DNA of 64,000 bases from Thermocatellispora tengchongensis (GCF_014202315.1 NZ_JACHGN010000002.1:404306-468305), one strand, 5' to 3'. Shown: positions 9,072 to 18,499, counted from the first letter of the stretch. The notes: generated by a model not told the origin, from the letters alone. A program made the numbers and translations.

Positions 9072-11926
9072 TGCGTACCAGCGAGGAGATCTACCACCGG
9101 GTCCGCTGGGACCCGAGGTTCGACCCGTCCCGGTTCGTGCTGGGCATCGGCCAGCGCGACGCCGCGGCCAAGCGCGTTCCGCTGCCCGCCTTCACACCCG
9201 GCGGCGACATCCCCTGGCACCGGGTGCTGTTCGTGGAGGCGGACGGCGAGCTGGTCTGGGACCGCGCCACCGGCGTGGACCGCCTCGACACCTGCCAGGC
9301 CGGGCGGGCGCGCGACGCGCTGCGGCTGCGCCCGCCGTTCTTCGCCGCCCGCACCCCGCACTCCTACAGCCCGGACGCCGGGTGGCGCCCCGCCGGCCCG
9401 GCGAGCTCCGCCCCGCCCGCCGCGCTGCGCGTGCTCACCTGGAACACCCTGTGGGACCGCTACCTGAGCGACCGCATCGACACCGCCAGGCGCCGCCCGC
9501 TGCTCCTCGCCGCGCTGGAGGCCGCCGACGCCGACGTCATCGCACTGCAAGAGGTCGAGCCCGCGCTGCTCGCCATGCTGCTGCGGGAGCCGTGGGTGCG
9601 CGCCGGCTACACCCTGGGCACCGACCCGGCGGGCCGGGACGTCGAGGACACCGGGCTGCTGCTGCTCGCCCGGGGGCCGGTGCGCGAGGCGGGGGTGCTC
9701 GCGCTCGGGCCGTACAAGGCGCTCACCGCGATCACGGTGGACACCGCCTCCGGCCCGGTCGTGGTCGCCGCGACCCACCTGACCAGCGACCACTCCGACC
9801 AGGGACCGGCCAGGCGGCGGGCCGAGCTGGCCCGCATCGGCGAGGCGCTGGCGGGCGTGGACGGCGAGGTGGTCCTGCTCGGCGACTTCAACGACGGCGA
9901 CGACGGCCCCGAGGGACCGGCCGCGGTGCTCGGGCTGCGCGACGCCTGGACGGAGGTGCACGGGCCCGACGCCACGCCCACCTTCGACCCGCGGGTCAAC
10001 CCGCTGGCCGCGCTCTCCTCGCTGTCGGGCCGGGCCTCCCGGCTGGACCGGGTGCTGCTGCGGGGGCCGCGCGCGGTCTCGGCGGTCCTGCTCGGCGACT
10101 CGCCCGAGCCGGACGGCCTGTACGTCTCCGACCACTACGGGGTGCGCGTGGACCTGGCCGCGGCCGGGGCCGGGGCCGGGGCCGAGGGCGAGGGCGAGGT
10201 GCTGAACGTCCCGCCGACCGCCCGTACGGCGGTGGCCTGGATTCCGCCGCGCGAGCTGTGGCCGGCGATCCAGGAGATCCGCCGCGAGCACGACCCGCGG
10301 CTCCGGCGCTGGCCGCCGCACGTCAACCTGCTGTTCGGCTTCGTGCCCGAGTGCGACTTCGAGCGCGCCGCGCCGCTGCTGGCCGCGGCCGCCGCCGAGA
10401 CGGAGCCGTTCACCGCCAGGCTGGAGGGGGTGCGCGCCTTCGAGCACCGCGACGACGCCACCGTCTGGCTCGACCCGGCGGCCGACGGGCCGGAGCCGTG
10501 GGCCCGCCTGCGCCACGCGCTCCAGCGGCGCTTCCCCCGCTGCCGGGGACGCGCCGAGGGGTTCACCCCGCACCTGACCCTGGGCCGCACCCGCGACGCG
10601 GCCCGGCTCGCCCCCGGCTGCGCCGCCCGGCTGGGCGGCATGCGGGCCGAGGTCGGTGAGATCGTGCTGCTGTCCCGCCGCGGCGGCGAGCCGATGGAAC
10701 CGCGCGCGGTGATCGCCCTGGGCACCGGCGAGGTGCGCTGGCTGCCCGGCCCTCCCGACGACCCGGGCCAGGAGGCGGGCGACCGGGAGGCGGGCGACGA
10801 CGCGGCGGCGCGGGCGGTGACGGGGAGCATCGCGCGGGCGCTGCCGGAGGGGGTCGTCCACCTCGCCGGGTCGCGCCGGATGGGCTGCGCGGCTCCGGCC
10901 GCCGACCTGGACCTGGTGGCGGCGCTGCCGGGCGATGCGGACATGGCCGACGTACGCACCCGGGTGCGGGCCGCCCTGCCCGGCGCCACCCGCGTACGGG
11001 AGGTGACCGGCGCCAGGGTGCCCGGCCTGCGGCTGCGCACCGGCGAGCTGGACGTCGACCTGACCGTGGTGCCCACCGGCGGGCTCGCCCCGGCCGAGGC
11101 GGTGGCGCGCCGCGCGGAGCTGGGCGAGGAGGCCGGGGTCGCGCTGAGCGCGGTCAGCGACGCCGAGGCCGTACGCGCCGCGGCCGGCGGCCGGCACTCC
11201 GCCTTCGCCCGCCTGGCCCGGCTGGTCAAGGCGTGGGCGCGGGCGCGCGGCCTGGACGCGGCCCCGTTCGGCGGGCTGCCCGGCCTGGCCTGGGCGGTGC
11301 TCGCCGCCCGCACCGTACGCGAGGCCGGGGACGTGCCCGAGGACGAGCTGCCGCGCCGCTTCTTCAGCACCTGGGCGGCCTGGGACTGGCGCGAGCCCGT
11401 GGCCCTCGCCGGACCCGCGGGCAGGGGAACGGCGCCGGTGACGATCCTGACCCCGAGCGCCCCGGTGCGCAACTGCGCCGAGCAGGTCGGCGCGGGCGGC
11501 CGGGACCTGCTCACCCAGGAGCTCTACCAGGCGTGGGAGCTCCTGGAGGCCGCCGCCGAGACCGGGGCGGCCCTCCCACGGGCCGAGCTGCTGGCCCCGC
11601 CGCCCCTGCACCGCCGGCACGCGGCCTGGGCGGTGCTGACCGTACGCCCCGCCGGGCCCGACGCCACCGTGGACGGCGCCCTCGGCCGGGTGCGGGGCCG
11701 GATGCGCGCCCTGCTCGCCGCCCTGGACGAGGCGGGCGTGCCCGACGCGCACGCCTGGCCGCGTCCCTTCGAGTCCGGCCCCGGCTCGGTCCGTTACGCG
11801 ATCGGCCTGGGCCGCACCCCGCCCGGCGCGGACCGGCTCGCCGAGATCACCGGCCGGTGGGCCAGGGGCCTGCCCGGCGTGACCGTGACGCGAGCCGAGT
11901 GTGGTGATGTGCCGACCCTGCGCTGA
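9071..11926 (+). CDS. Four-domain RNA end-processing protein: MJ1316 + EEP + 2H + poly(A) polymerase
   Basis: A 951-residue fusion. Residues 1-75 match the MJ1316/DUF504 domain ([26 protein letters not shown]), proposed to recognise RNA ends. Residues 118-362 are an endonuclease/exonuclease/phosphatase fold with N125, E161, H236, GDFND (271-275), D326 and SDH (353-355). Residues about 383-555 are a 2H phosphoesterase with PHVN (H417) and PHLT (H501), the family that opens cyclic phosphates. Residues 578-951 resemble eukaryotic poly(A) polymerase: GSRRMG (600-605) followed by DLD (612-614), then [29 protein letters not shown] and a TPSAPVRN segment. It would recognise, clean and extend 3' ends of damaged RNA before sealing by the preceding ligase-kinase. 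The start is ATG 9071, after AGGGGG. Domain functions are from family knowledge; the order is read from the sequence. Confidence 0.86.
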   Translation: MRTSEEIYHRVRWDPRFDPSRFVLGIGQRDAAAKRVPLPAFTPGGDIPWHRVLFVEADGELVWDRATGVDRLDTCQAGRARDALRLRPPFFAARTPHSYSPDAGWRPAGPASSAPPAALRVLTWNTLWDRYLSDRIDTARRRPLLLAALEAADADVIALQEVEPALLAMLLREPWVRAGYTLGTDPAGRDVEDTGLLLLARGPVREAGVLALGPYKALTAITVDTASGPVVVAATHLTSDHSDQGPARRRAELARIGEALAGVDGEVVLLGDFNDGDDGPEGPAAVLGLRDAWTEVHGPDATPTFDPRVNPLAALSSLSGRASRLDRVLLRGPRAVSAVLLGDSPEPDGLYVSDHYGVRVDLAAAGAGAGAEGEGEVLNVPPTARTAVAWIPPRELWPAIQEIRREHDPRLRRWPPHVNLLFGFVPECDFERAAPLLAAAAAETEPFTARLEGVRAFEHRDDATVWLDPAADGPEPWARLRHALQRRFPRCRGRAEGFTPHLTLGRTRDAARLAPGCAARLGGMRAEVGEIVLLSRRGGEPMEPRAVIALGTGEVRWLPGPPDDPGQEAGDREAGDDAAARAVTGSIARALPEGVVHLAGSRRMGCAAPAADLDLVAALPGDADMADVRTRVRAALPGATRVREVTGARVPGLRLRTGELDVDLTVVPTGGLAPAEAVARRAELGEEAGVALSAVSDAEAVRAAAGGRHSAFARLARLVKAWARARGLDAAPFGGLPGLAWAVLAARTVREAGDVPEDELPRRFFSTWAAWDWREPVALAGPAGRGTAPVTILTPSAPVRNCAEQVGAGGRDLLTQELYQAWELLEAAAETGAALPRAELLAPPPLHRRHAAWAVLTVRPAGPDATVDGALGRVRGRMRALLAALDEAGVPDAHAWPRPFESGPGSVRYAIGLGRTPPGADRLAEITGRWARGLPGVTVTRAECGDVPTLR

Positions 11927-12021
11927 CGCGCCCGCCCCGAGGTCCGGTACGCGATGTGCCGGGCCTTGCGCCGATGCGCGGGCCCTACGGCTGATCGCCC
12001 TGCCCCGATAGGATCCCCGCC

Positions 12022-12402
12022 ATGTCCGAGACCCCCGTGCCGCTGCGGACGCGGCTCCGCGAGGCCCTGCTGACCGCGATGCGCGAGCGAGACCGGGTGG
12101 CGGTGCCGGTGCTGCGCGCCACCATCGCCGCCATCGACAACGCCGAGGCGGTCGAGGCGCCGGCCCCGTCCGGCGCCTCGCAGGCGATCGAGCAGGCACC
12201 GGTCGGGGCCGGGGCGGCGGATGTGGCCCGGCGCGAGCTGAGCGAGGAGCAGATCGAGGGGATCGTGCGGGCCGAGCTGGCCGAGCGCGAGGCCGCCGCC
12301 GAGGCGTACTCCCGTGCCGGTCGCGCCGAGCAGGCCGGGCGGCTTCGGGCCGAGATCGCGGTCCTGGCCGCGCACCTCGACGGCGCCGCCCGGGCACGAT
12401 AG
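12022..12402 (+). CDS. GatB/YqeY-domain protein
   Basis: A 126-residue helical protein of the YqeY family, related to the tail domain of the GatB amidotransferase subunit that contacts tRNA. It shows the family start LRTRLREALLTAMRERD followed by VLRATIAAIDNAE. The later ELSEEQIEGIVRAELAER and the EAAAEAYSRAGR helix are also typical. The molecular role of stand-alone YqeY proteins is not established. A TAGGAT -10 box at 12009-12014 lies seven bases before the ATG, with no ribosome binding site, so the transcript is probably leaderless. It lies just after the RNA repair pair, and a tRNA-linked connection is only speculation. Confidence 0.85.
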   Translation: MSETPVPLRTRLREALLTAMRERDRVAVPVLRATIAAIDNAEAVEAPAPSGASQAIEQAPVGAGAADVARRELSEEQIEGIVRAELAEREAAAEAYSRAGRAEQAGRLRAEIAVLAAHLDGAARAR

Positions 12403-12410
12403 ACCCCGGA

Positions 12411-13709
12411 TCAGCCGATCTCGCCTTTCCTGACCACCTCCAGGGTGGACGTCAGCTCGGGCTCGGGGACGAAGTGGCCGAAGGTGTCGTTGGCGAAGAA
12501 GGACACCCCGGCCACCGATTCGGCGTGCGCGGCCAGGACCTCCCGCTGGTAGAGGTAGGTGCGCCGGTCGTCGAGATAGGTGCGGTACCAGTACCACGGG
12601 TCCACGAAGTCCAGGCCGAGCAGCGGGCGGGGGCCGTCCAGCGCGGCCTTGCTGAGCAGGTTGGGCACGATCTCGGTGCGCTCGACCAGCACGGCGAAGG
12701 TGCTGACCAGGATCGCGTCCAGGCTCTGGTACGCCGCGTCGGACATCCCCCACGCCGAGCGCTCGACCTCGGCCCGCCAGTAGGTGTCCATCCAGTACAC
12801 CAGGCGCTCGCCCATCGCCTCGCGCAGCCGCAGGAAGAACCGCTCGATCCCGGCCGCCCGCTCTGGGGTGAGCGGGGGCGCGTTGTCCGGGTGCCAGAAG
12901 CCGACCAGGCCGAACTGGTTGCCGAGCATGACCCCGTCCAGCTCGAAGTCGCGGGTGAACGCGGCGGTCTGGGCGGCCACGAAGTCGCCCGCGGGCAGCC
13001 CGGCCGGGATGCCGCCGGGGTGGGCGGCGTACCGGCGGGAGTCGGCGGCCAGCGGGGCCGTCACGTCGATGACGCCCGGCACCATGTGGCCGCCCGCGTC
13101 GGCGGCGCTGCCGGCCACCTCCGGGTGCAGCGCGGTCTTCCACTCGCTGCGGCAGAACTCCGGGCCCGGCTCAAGGTACTCCAGCAGGTTCACCCGCAGC
13201 CCGCGCCGCTCCGCCTCGGCCCGTATGGCGGCGTAGATCCCGGCCAGCGTCACGTAGTCCATCGGCTGCTCCGAGACGATGAACATCGGCCCCGCCGAGT
13301 ACGGGTTGGCCGAGCGCTCGCCGCCCTCGCGCACCCGTGCCAGCCAGTCGCGGTTGTGCGCCCTGGTGATCCCGGACGGGCCGCCCGGACCGAGCGCGAA
13401 GCAGTTGTAGCGGGCCCAGTCGAAGCGCTCCTCCCAGCCGGACGGGCCGCGGTAGTTCAGGATGTGGTCGCCGTTGCCCGCGCAGAACACCACCGTCACC
13501 GGCCGGTCCTCCAGCCAGGCGGCGTGGTGGTCGAAGAAGGCCGCCACGCCGGGCGCCGGGTCGCGCAGGTCGTCGAAGATCTTGGGCGTGATCCACAGGC
13601 ACGCCTCCATGGCTCGGGCCACTGTGCCGGGGTCTCCTGGCTGGGTCGAGGGTTGGGTCGTCGCGGGCTGGGGTGTCGTGGGCTGGGGTGTGGTGGGCTG
13701 GGGTGTCAT
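12411..13709 (-). CDS. Unclassified protein of a sugar-ABC operon, possibly a TIM-barrel glycosidase
   Basis: A 432-residue protein I cannot assign to a family. After a Pro/Thr/Gln repeat at the N terminus (about residues 1-25) it reads like a globular cytoplasmic enzyme without a signal peptide. It is rich in aromatic residues and in carboxylates after hydrophobic stretches, such as ELDGVMLGNQFGLVGFWHP, VYWMDTYW and LGLDFVDPWYWYRTYL. That spacing is what a TIM-barrel hydrolase would give. The ATG at 13709 overlaps the stop of the upstream binding-protein gene (ATGA), which supports this start, although the conserved part begins near MEACLWITPKIF. Last gene of the transporter operon, so it may process the imported sugar. 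Function is inferred from context only. Confidence 0.75.
   Translation of the reverse strand: MTPQPTTPQPTTPQPATTQPSTQPGDPGTVARAMEACLWITPKIFDDLRDPAPGVAAFFDHHAAWLEDRPVTVVFCAGNGDHILNYRGPSGWEERFDWARYNCFALGPGGPSGITRAHNRDWLARVREGGERSANPYSAGPMFIVSEQPMDYVTLAGIYAAIRAEAERRGLRVNLLEYLEPGPEFCRSEWKTALHPEVAGSAADAGGHMVPGVIDVTAPLAADSRRYAAHPGGIPAGLPAGDFVAAQTAAFTRDFELDGVMLGNQFGLVGFWHPDNAPPLTPERAAGIERFFLRLREAMGERLVYWMDTYWRAEVERSAWGMSDAAYQSLDAILVSTFAVLVERTEIVPNLLSKAALDGPRPLLGLDFVDPWYWYRTYLDDRRTYLYQREVLAAHAESVAGVSFFANDTFGHFVPEPELTSTLEVVRKGEIG
13660..13709 (-). repeat. 15-bp tandem repeat coding for the Pro/Thr/Gln N terminus
   Basis: The first codons of the unclassified operon protein come from about three near-identical 15-bp units (on the coding strand ACACCCCAGCCCACC), followed by weaker copies. 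They give a Thr-Pro-Gln-Pro-Thr pattern. The repeat sits at the coupled ATGA junction. Confidence 0.8.
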
Positions 13710-14977
13710 GAGGTGGAGGTGAACGCCTTGTCCATGCGCGAGAGCACGGTCTTGACGTCCACGGTTCCGTTGAACAGCTCCTGGATCGAGGTCAGGTGCT
13801 CCTGCTGGACCCTCGGGTTCGGCCAGGCCTGGTCCGGGTAGAGCGTGGAGCGGCCCGACTTGACCGCGTCGAGCACCGGCTGCTGCAGCGCGTCGGCCTT
13901 GAAGGACGGGCTGTCCAGCGCGGGGCTGCTGCCCGACTCGGTGGCGTACAGCGCCTGGCCCTCCGGCGAGGCGAGGAACTGCATGAACTTCTTGGCCAGC
14001 TCCGGGTTCTTGGCCTTGGCGTTGACGCCGTAGACGATGCCGACCGAGACCGGAAGGTAGGTGTCCCCGGCGTTGTCGGTGGCCGGGAAGGGGGTCATCG
14101 AGAACGTGGTGCCCTCGGGGGCGTACTCGATCGCCGACTGCACCGCCGACAGCACGTGCACCACGCCGAGGGCCTTGCCCTGGCCGAAGAGCTGCATCTG
14201 CTCGTCGTAGCCGACGCCGTTGGGGCTGTCGTTGAAGCAGCCCTCATCGCGCATCTGGAGGTACTGCTCCAGGGCCTGCTTCCACTGGGAGCCGGCGAAG
14301 GTGGCCTTGCCGTCCTTCTGCTGCTGGGTGAAGGCAGGGTTCGGGCCGTAGACCAGGGAGGCGGTCAGCGCGTACGGCACGAGCTGGGTGACCCAGGACG
14401 ACTTCAGGCCGAGCGCGAACGCGGTGACGCCCTTGGCCTTGGCGTCCTTGCAGAACTTCAGCACCTCCGGCCAGGTGGCCGGCTTGCTCAGCCCGCTCTT
14501 GGCCAGGGCCTGGTCGTTCCAGACCGCGCCGATGGCGCCGATCGTCACGGGCACCGCCATGACCTTGCCGCCGGGGTCGCTGGTGACGGACTTCAGGTCG
14601 GCGCTCAGCCCCGCCGCCCAGCTCTCGCCGGACAGGTCCATCAGCATGCCGTCCTTGCCCAGGTCGCGTACGGCCATGGTGTTGCCGCCGCCGGGCCACA
14701 TGCGGAACACGTCGGGCGCGGTGCCGGAGGCGAGCTGGGTGCGGAGCTGCTGCTGGTAGGCCGTGTCGTCCTCGGTGAAGACGGTCTTCACGGTGACGCC
14801 GGGGTTGGCCTTCTCGAACGCCTTCACGGCGGCCGAGGCCGGGCCCTGCCCGGCGGCGGCCAGCGTGAGCACCTGGTCGCCGGAGGCGGCGGTGGTCGAG
14901 CCGCCGCCCGAGGTCGAGCACGCGGTGGCCGCGACCGCGAGGCAGCATCCGAGTGCGAGTGTTTTCAGCGACTTCAT
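13706..14977 (-). CDS. Extracellular sugar-binding lipoprotein of an ABC importer
   Basis: A 423-residue family 1 solute-binding protein, which captures an oligosaccharide outside the membrane and passes it to the permeases. The signal peptide ends in a lipobox (AVAATAC, lipid on the Cys near residue 20) followed by a Gly/Ser/Thr linker. Typical segments include ASGTAPDVFRMWPGGG, PVTIGAIGAVWNDQAL and AKKFMQFLASPEGQALY. The ATG follows GGAG at seven bases. It is encoded downstream of the two permeases and overlaps the last gene of the operon by four bases. No ATPase is encoded, as usual for actinomycete sugar importers that share an MsiK-type ATPase. Confidence 0.92.
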   Translation of the reverse strand: MKSLKTLALGCCLAVAATACSTSGGGSTTAASGDQVLTLAAAGQGPASAAVKAFEKANPGVTVKTVFTEDDTAYQQQLRTQLASGTAPDVFRMWPGGGNTMAVRDLGKDGMLMDLSGESWAAGLSADLKSVTSDPGGKVMAVPVTIGAIGAVWNDQALAKSGLSKPATWPEVLKFCKDAKAKGVTAFALGLKSSWVTQLVPYALTASLVYGPNPAFTQQQKDGKATFAGSQWKQALEQYLQMRDEGCFNDSPNGVGYDEQMQLFGQGKALGVVHVLSAVQSAIEYAPEGTTFSMTPFPATDNAGDTYLPVSVGIVYGVNAKAKNPELAKKFMQFLASPEGQALYATESGSSPALDSPSFKADALQQPVLDAVKSGRSTLYPDQAWPNPRVQQEHLTSIQELFNGTVDVKTVLSRMDKAFTSTS

Positions 14978-15017
14978 GTCAGACTCCAGGGTCGGGGAGC
15001 GGGGGGATGGGCGGGCT

Positions 15018-15842
15018 CTAGCCTTTGAGGCCGCCGGCGAAGCCCTTGATGATGTGCTTCTGCAGCGCGAAGTAGACGACCAGGATCGGGATGACGCTGA
15101 TGACCAGGCCGGCGAAGATCAGCGGCCACTGCGAGACGTACTGGCTGACGAAGCCGTAGATGGCCACCGGCGCGGTGGTGTTGTCGCTGCCGCCCAGGTA
15201 GAGCAGCGGGGTGAAGAACTCGTTCCAGATGCCGACCGAGTTGAGGATCACCACGGTCCCGGTGACCGGCCGCAGCAGCGGGAACACGACGGTCACGAAC
15301 GAGCGCAGCGGGCCGCAGCCGTCGAGCAGCGCCGCCTCCTCGTAGTCGAGCGGCAGCTCGCGCAGGAACATCGTGTAGAGGAACACCGAGAACGGCATCT
15401 GCTGCCCGACGTTGATCAGGATCACCGACCAGAGCGAGCCGAGCAGCCCGATGTCGCGCATGGTCGCGTACAGCGGGAGCAGCGCGAGCTGGCCCGGGAT
15501 GAGCAGCCCGCCGATGACGAAGTAGAAGGTCAGGCGCGACCAGCGGCGGGTCACCCGGGCCAGCGGGTACGCGGCCATGGCGGCGAAGGCGATGATCAGC
15601 ACGACGCTGACCACGGTGATGACGAAGCTGTTGGCCAGGGCCGCGCCGAGGCTGGCCTGGTTCCACGCCTCCACGTAGTTGTCCAGCGTCGGCGGCCACG
15701 CCGGCGCCAGCGCGCCGGTCTGGCTGTTCTGCGGCTTGAGCGAGACGTTGAGCAGGCCGGCCAGCGGGACCAGGAACGCCAGCGCCAGCAGGATCAGCAC
15801 GACCTCGCGGATCAGCGTCCGCCACGTGTATCGCGCGTGCAT
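15018..15842 (-). CDS. Sugar ABC transporter permease, MalG-like
   Basis: A 274-residue inner-membrane protein with about six hydrophobic helices. The EAA loop that docks the ATPase is LDYEEAALLDGCGPLRSF, followed by FPLLRP. It ends with the typical HIIKGFAGGLKG of this permease class. It pairs with the upstream MalF-like permease, whose stop codon overlaps its ATG (TGATG). The importer probably takes up the carbohydrate released by the secreted enzyme of the same regulon. Confidence 0.93.
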   Translation of the reverse strand: MHARYTWRTLIREVVLILLALAFLVPLAGLLNVSLKPQNSQTGALAPAWPPTLDNYVEAWNQASLGAALANSFVITVVSVVLIIAFAAMAAYPLARVTRRWSRLTFYFVIGGLLIPGQLALLPLYATMRDIGLLGSLWSVILINVGQQMPFSVFLYTMFLRELPLDYEEAALLDGCGPLRSFVTVVFPLLRPVTGTVVILNSVGIWNEFFTPLLYLGGSDNTTAPVAIYGFVSQYVSQWPLIFAGLVISVIPILVVYFALQKHIIKGFAGGLKG

Positions 15843-16798
15843 CAGGAGGTCCTCCTCTGCGTCAGGCGGAACTGCACCGCGGCCAGGACCGCGATGACCA
15901 CGGTCATCACGACCGCCAGCGCGATCGAGAAGGGGAAGTCGCCCAGCGAGAAGGCGCTCTTGTAGATCACCGTCGAGATCGTCTCGGTGGCGGTGCCGGG
16001 GCCGCCGCCGGTCATCGCCATCACCTGGTCGAACTGCTTGAGCCCGCCGATCAGGCAGAGCATCACGTTGATCACGACCGCGCCGTTGAGCAGCGGCAGC
16101 ACGACCCGGCGGAACTTGTACCAGGCGCCGGCGCCGTCGATCGTGGCCGCCTCCAGCACCTCGGCCGGGATCGCCTGCAGCCCGGCCAGGTAGATGACCA
16201 TGGAGTAGCCGGCGAACTGCCAGACGATCTCCGCCACGATCGCGTACAGCGCCGTGTCGGGGTCGCCGAGCCAGTCACGGGCCAGGCCGCCCAGCCCGAC
16301 GGCGCGCAGCGCCTCGTTGATCGCGCCGTTGGGCGCGAGCAGGAAGCTCCACACGTACCCGGCCACCAGCGGCGTCAGCACCACCGGGGCGAAGAAGATC
16401 ACCCGCAGCAGGTAGCGGCTCTTGACCATGGAGTTGACGCCGAGCGCCAGCAGCAGGCCCACGATGTTCTGCACCACGGTCGCCACCGCCGCCAGGAGCA
16501 GCGTGTTGACCAGGGCGTCGCGGGCCGCGCGGTCGGAGAAGACCGTGCCGAAGTTGTCCAGCCCCACGAAGGACCAGTCCGGACGCAGCCCGTTCCAGTC
16601 GGTGAAGGAGAACAGCGCGCCGTTCACGCTGGGCACCACGACGATGAACAGGTAGACGCCGACCGCCGGCACGAGGAACCACCAGGGGGCGCGCACGCCG
16701 ACCCGGTGGCGCGCCCTGCGCGGGGGGACGCCGGAGGGCGTCTGCGCGGCCGGTTCCCGCGCCTCCGCCGGCGTCGTGGTCGCATGCGGCAAAGCCAC
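15842..16798 (-). CDS. Sugar ABC transporter permease, MalF-like
   Basis: A 318-residue inner-membrane permease with a basic cytoplasmic N terminus (PPRRARHRVGVR) and about six transmembrane helices. The docking loop reads VLEAATIDGAGAWYKFRRV. An open frame extends to 16849, but GTG at 16798 has AGGAG seven bases upstream (complement of 16806-16810), so I start there. First gene of the operon running to 12411. Its promoter and LacI-type operator lie 230-280 bases upstream. Confidence 0.92.
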   Translation of the reverse strand: MALPHATTTPAEAREPAAQTPSGVPPRRARHRVGVRAPWWFLVPAVGVYLFIVVVPSVNGALFSFTDWNGLRPDWSFVGLDNFGTVFSDRAARDALVNTLLLAAVATVVQNIVGLLLALGVNSMVKSRYLLRVIFFAPVVLTPLVAGYVWSFLLAPNGAINEALRAVGLGGLARDWLGDPDTALYAIVAEIVWQFAGYSMVIYLAGLQAIPAEVLEAATIDGAGAWYKFRRVVLPLLNGAVVINVMLCLIGGLKQFDQVMAMTGGGPGTATETISTVIYKSAFSLGDFPFSIALAVVMTVVIAVLAAVQFRLTQRRTS

Positions 16799-17026
16799 CG
16801 TGTGACTCCTCTCGGACAAGTTGGTGTTCACATATGTGACAGAGTTCATCCATGCGAACGTGCTGGGTACGGTAGGAACCCGGATTCGGGAGTGTCAAGA
16901 AGGCGCGGTTAAATCGTTATAACCCGGAGATCCGTCCGGGAGTGACGGCCCGGTACCGCCTGTAGCGACGGTTTCGCCGGCCGAGCGGGCTGATCGCGGC
17001 CGTCATGCGGGCCACCCTTCGGAATC

Positions 17027-17082
17027 GTGAATCGATTCACACCATTTCGCGCAGATTACGTGCCGCCGGGATTCGGTGTCAA
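17027..17082 (-). promoter_or_regulatory. Promoter and operator of the first sugar-ABC operon
   Basis: On the minus strand TTGACA (17082-17077), an 18-base spacer and TAATCT (17058-17053) form a good promoter for the operon starting at 16798. The perfect palindrome GTGAATCGATTCAC (17027-17040) begins 12 bases after the -10 box, overlapping or just past the expected transcription start. The leader is about 240 bases long. Confidence 0.8.
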
Positions 17083-17153
17083 TGAGCCGGGGCCCCGGCC
17101 CGCTGGGGCCGGGGTTCATCGGGCGGCGCGGCATCCGTCGGGCGTCGCGCGGG

Positions 17154-17167
17154 GTGAATCGATTCAC
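17154..17167. promoter_or_regulatory. LacI-type operator in front of the regulator gene
   Basis: A second exact copy of GTGAATCGATTCAC, 135 bases before the LacI-family gene start. A possible -10 box TACGCT (17176-17181) lies just downstream, so bound repressor would cover the -35 area. This suggests autoregulation. Confidence 0.85.
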
Positions 17168-17301
17168 GACTGCGCTACGCTAACAGGCGATCCTCCATCG
17201 CAAAGCACACCCGCCCATCCCAACCGCCCCGCGAGCCCGCATCGCGGCGCACCCGCGCCATATACTCCGGCCGTCCGCGGGACAGGACAGTGAGGAGATC
17301 G

Positions 17302-18348
17302 ATGACCTCTCAGCCGGCGTCGAGGCGGCCGAAGGCCCAGGGCTCCGCCGCCACGGTCGGCGACGTCGCGGCGCGCGCCGGGGTCTCCCGGGCCACCGTC
17401 TCCTACACCTTCACCCAGCCCGGCCGGGTCTCGCCCGAGCTGCGCCGCCGGGTGCTCGCGGCGGCCGACGAGCTGGGCTACGTCGGCAACGACGCGGCGC
17501 GGCGGCTGCGCGTCGGGCACAGCCTGGCGCTCGGGCTGCTCGTGTCCAGCATGAGCAACCCCGTGTACGCCGAGGTCGCCGCGGGGGCCGAGGCCGAGGC
17601 CGCCGCCCACGGCCGGTTCATCCTGGTCGCCAACAGCGACGAGAGCCGCGAGCGCGAGCGGGCGTACATCAAGTTCTTCGAGTCGCAGCAGGTCAGCGGG
17701 ATCCTCGCGGTCCCGGTCGGGGACGTTCCGGGCGAGCTGCTCGCGCTGCGCCGCAGGGGCACCCCGTTCGTCCTGGTCGGCGTCGCGCCCGGCCCGCACA
17801 GCTATCCGGCCGTCTCCGGCGACAACGAGCGCGGCGGCTACCTCGCCGCGGCGCACCTGCTCGCCCAGGGACGGCGCCGCCTGCTGTTCGTCGGCGGCCC
17901 GCACCCCCACGTGGACCTGCGGCTGGCCGGGGCCGAGCGGGCGGTGGCCGAGTCCGGCGCGCGGGCCTCGCTGGAAGTGGTCCGGGTGCAGGTCCAGACC
18001 GCCAAGATCGGCGAGGCGGTCTCGCGGACGCTGGTCGGGCGGGCGCGGTCGGGCTTCCCCGACGGCATCGTGGCCGGCAACGACCTGCTCGCGCTGGGCC
18101 TGCTGCACGGGCTCATCGTGGCGGGGGTCCGGGTGCCGGAGGACCTGTCCCTGGTCGGCTACGACGACATAGAGTTCGCCGACTTCGCGATCGTGCCGCT
18201 CACCACCATCAGGCACCCGTCGAAGGCGCTCGGCGCCAGCGCCGTGCGCATCCTGCTCGGCATCGAGGACGAGCGGGAGTCCGAGGGGCGGTTCGAGCCC
18301 GAGCTGGTGGTACGCGCGACGTCCCTCCCCGTGAACGGCCGCGCGTAG
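17302..18348 (+). CDS. LacI-family transcriptional regulator (system 1)
   Basis: A 348-residue sugar-responsive repressor. The N terminus has the LacI helix-turn-helix and hinge (TVGDVAARAGVSRATVSYTF, then GYVGNDAARRLR). The periplasmic-binding-protein-like core includes LGLLVSSMSNPVYAEV, LLFVGGPH and the closing LVGYDDIEFADF. ATG 17302 follows GAGGAG (17292-17297); a GTG at 17290 overlaps that site and is unlikely. It sits divergently between the ABC operon and the secreted-protein gene. Three identical palindromes in these promoters are its probable targets. Confidence 0.93.
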   Translation: MTSQPASRRPKAQGSAATVGDVAARAGVSRATVSYTFTQPGRVSPELRRRVLAAADELGYVGNDAARRLRVGHSLALGLLVSSMSNPVYAEVAAGAEAEAAAHGRFILVANSDESRERERAYIKFFESQQVSGILAVPVGDVPGELLALRRRGTPFVLVGVAPGPHSYPAVSGDNERGGYLAAAHLLAQGRRRLLFVGGPHPHVDLRLAGAERAVAESGARASLEVVRVQVQTAKIGEAVSRTLVGRARSGFPDGIVAGNDLLALGLLHGLIVAGVRVPEDLSLVGYDDIEFADFAIVPLTTIRHPSKALGASAVRILLGIEDERESEGRFEPELVVRATSLPVNGRA

Positions 18349-18356
18349 CCGTTGCG

Positions 18357-18499
18357 TGGGCACGCCCCCGAGGGGCCCGCGTAGCGGGCCATGGACGCGC
18401 CGCTGAGGGCCGCCGCGTAACAGGCCGTGGACGCGCCGCTGAGGGCCCCGCGTAACGGGCCGTGGGGCACGCCCCTGAGGGGCCGCGCGTAACAGCCCG
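18357..18499. repeat. Four imperfect 35-37 bp tandem repeats after the LacI gene
   Basis: Units begin near 18357, 18393, 18429 and 18464. Each contains a GAGGGCC-like core, then CCGCGTA(A/G)CGGGCC, which can fold as a small hairpin. Each carries TAA or TAG at the equivalent position. The last codons of the LacI gene (GGCCGCGCGTAGCC) look like a partial unit, so the array may have grown from the gene end. Possible role in transcription ending. Confidence 0.75.

Noticed and set aside
8975-12397. 1140-codon open frame on the minus strand across the RNA repair genes
   Set aside because: It is Arg/Gly/Pro-rich without domains and lies opposite well-supported genes with clear motifs. It is a product of high GC.
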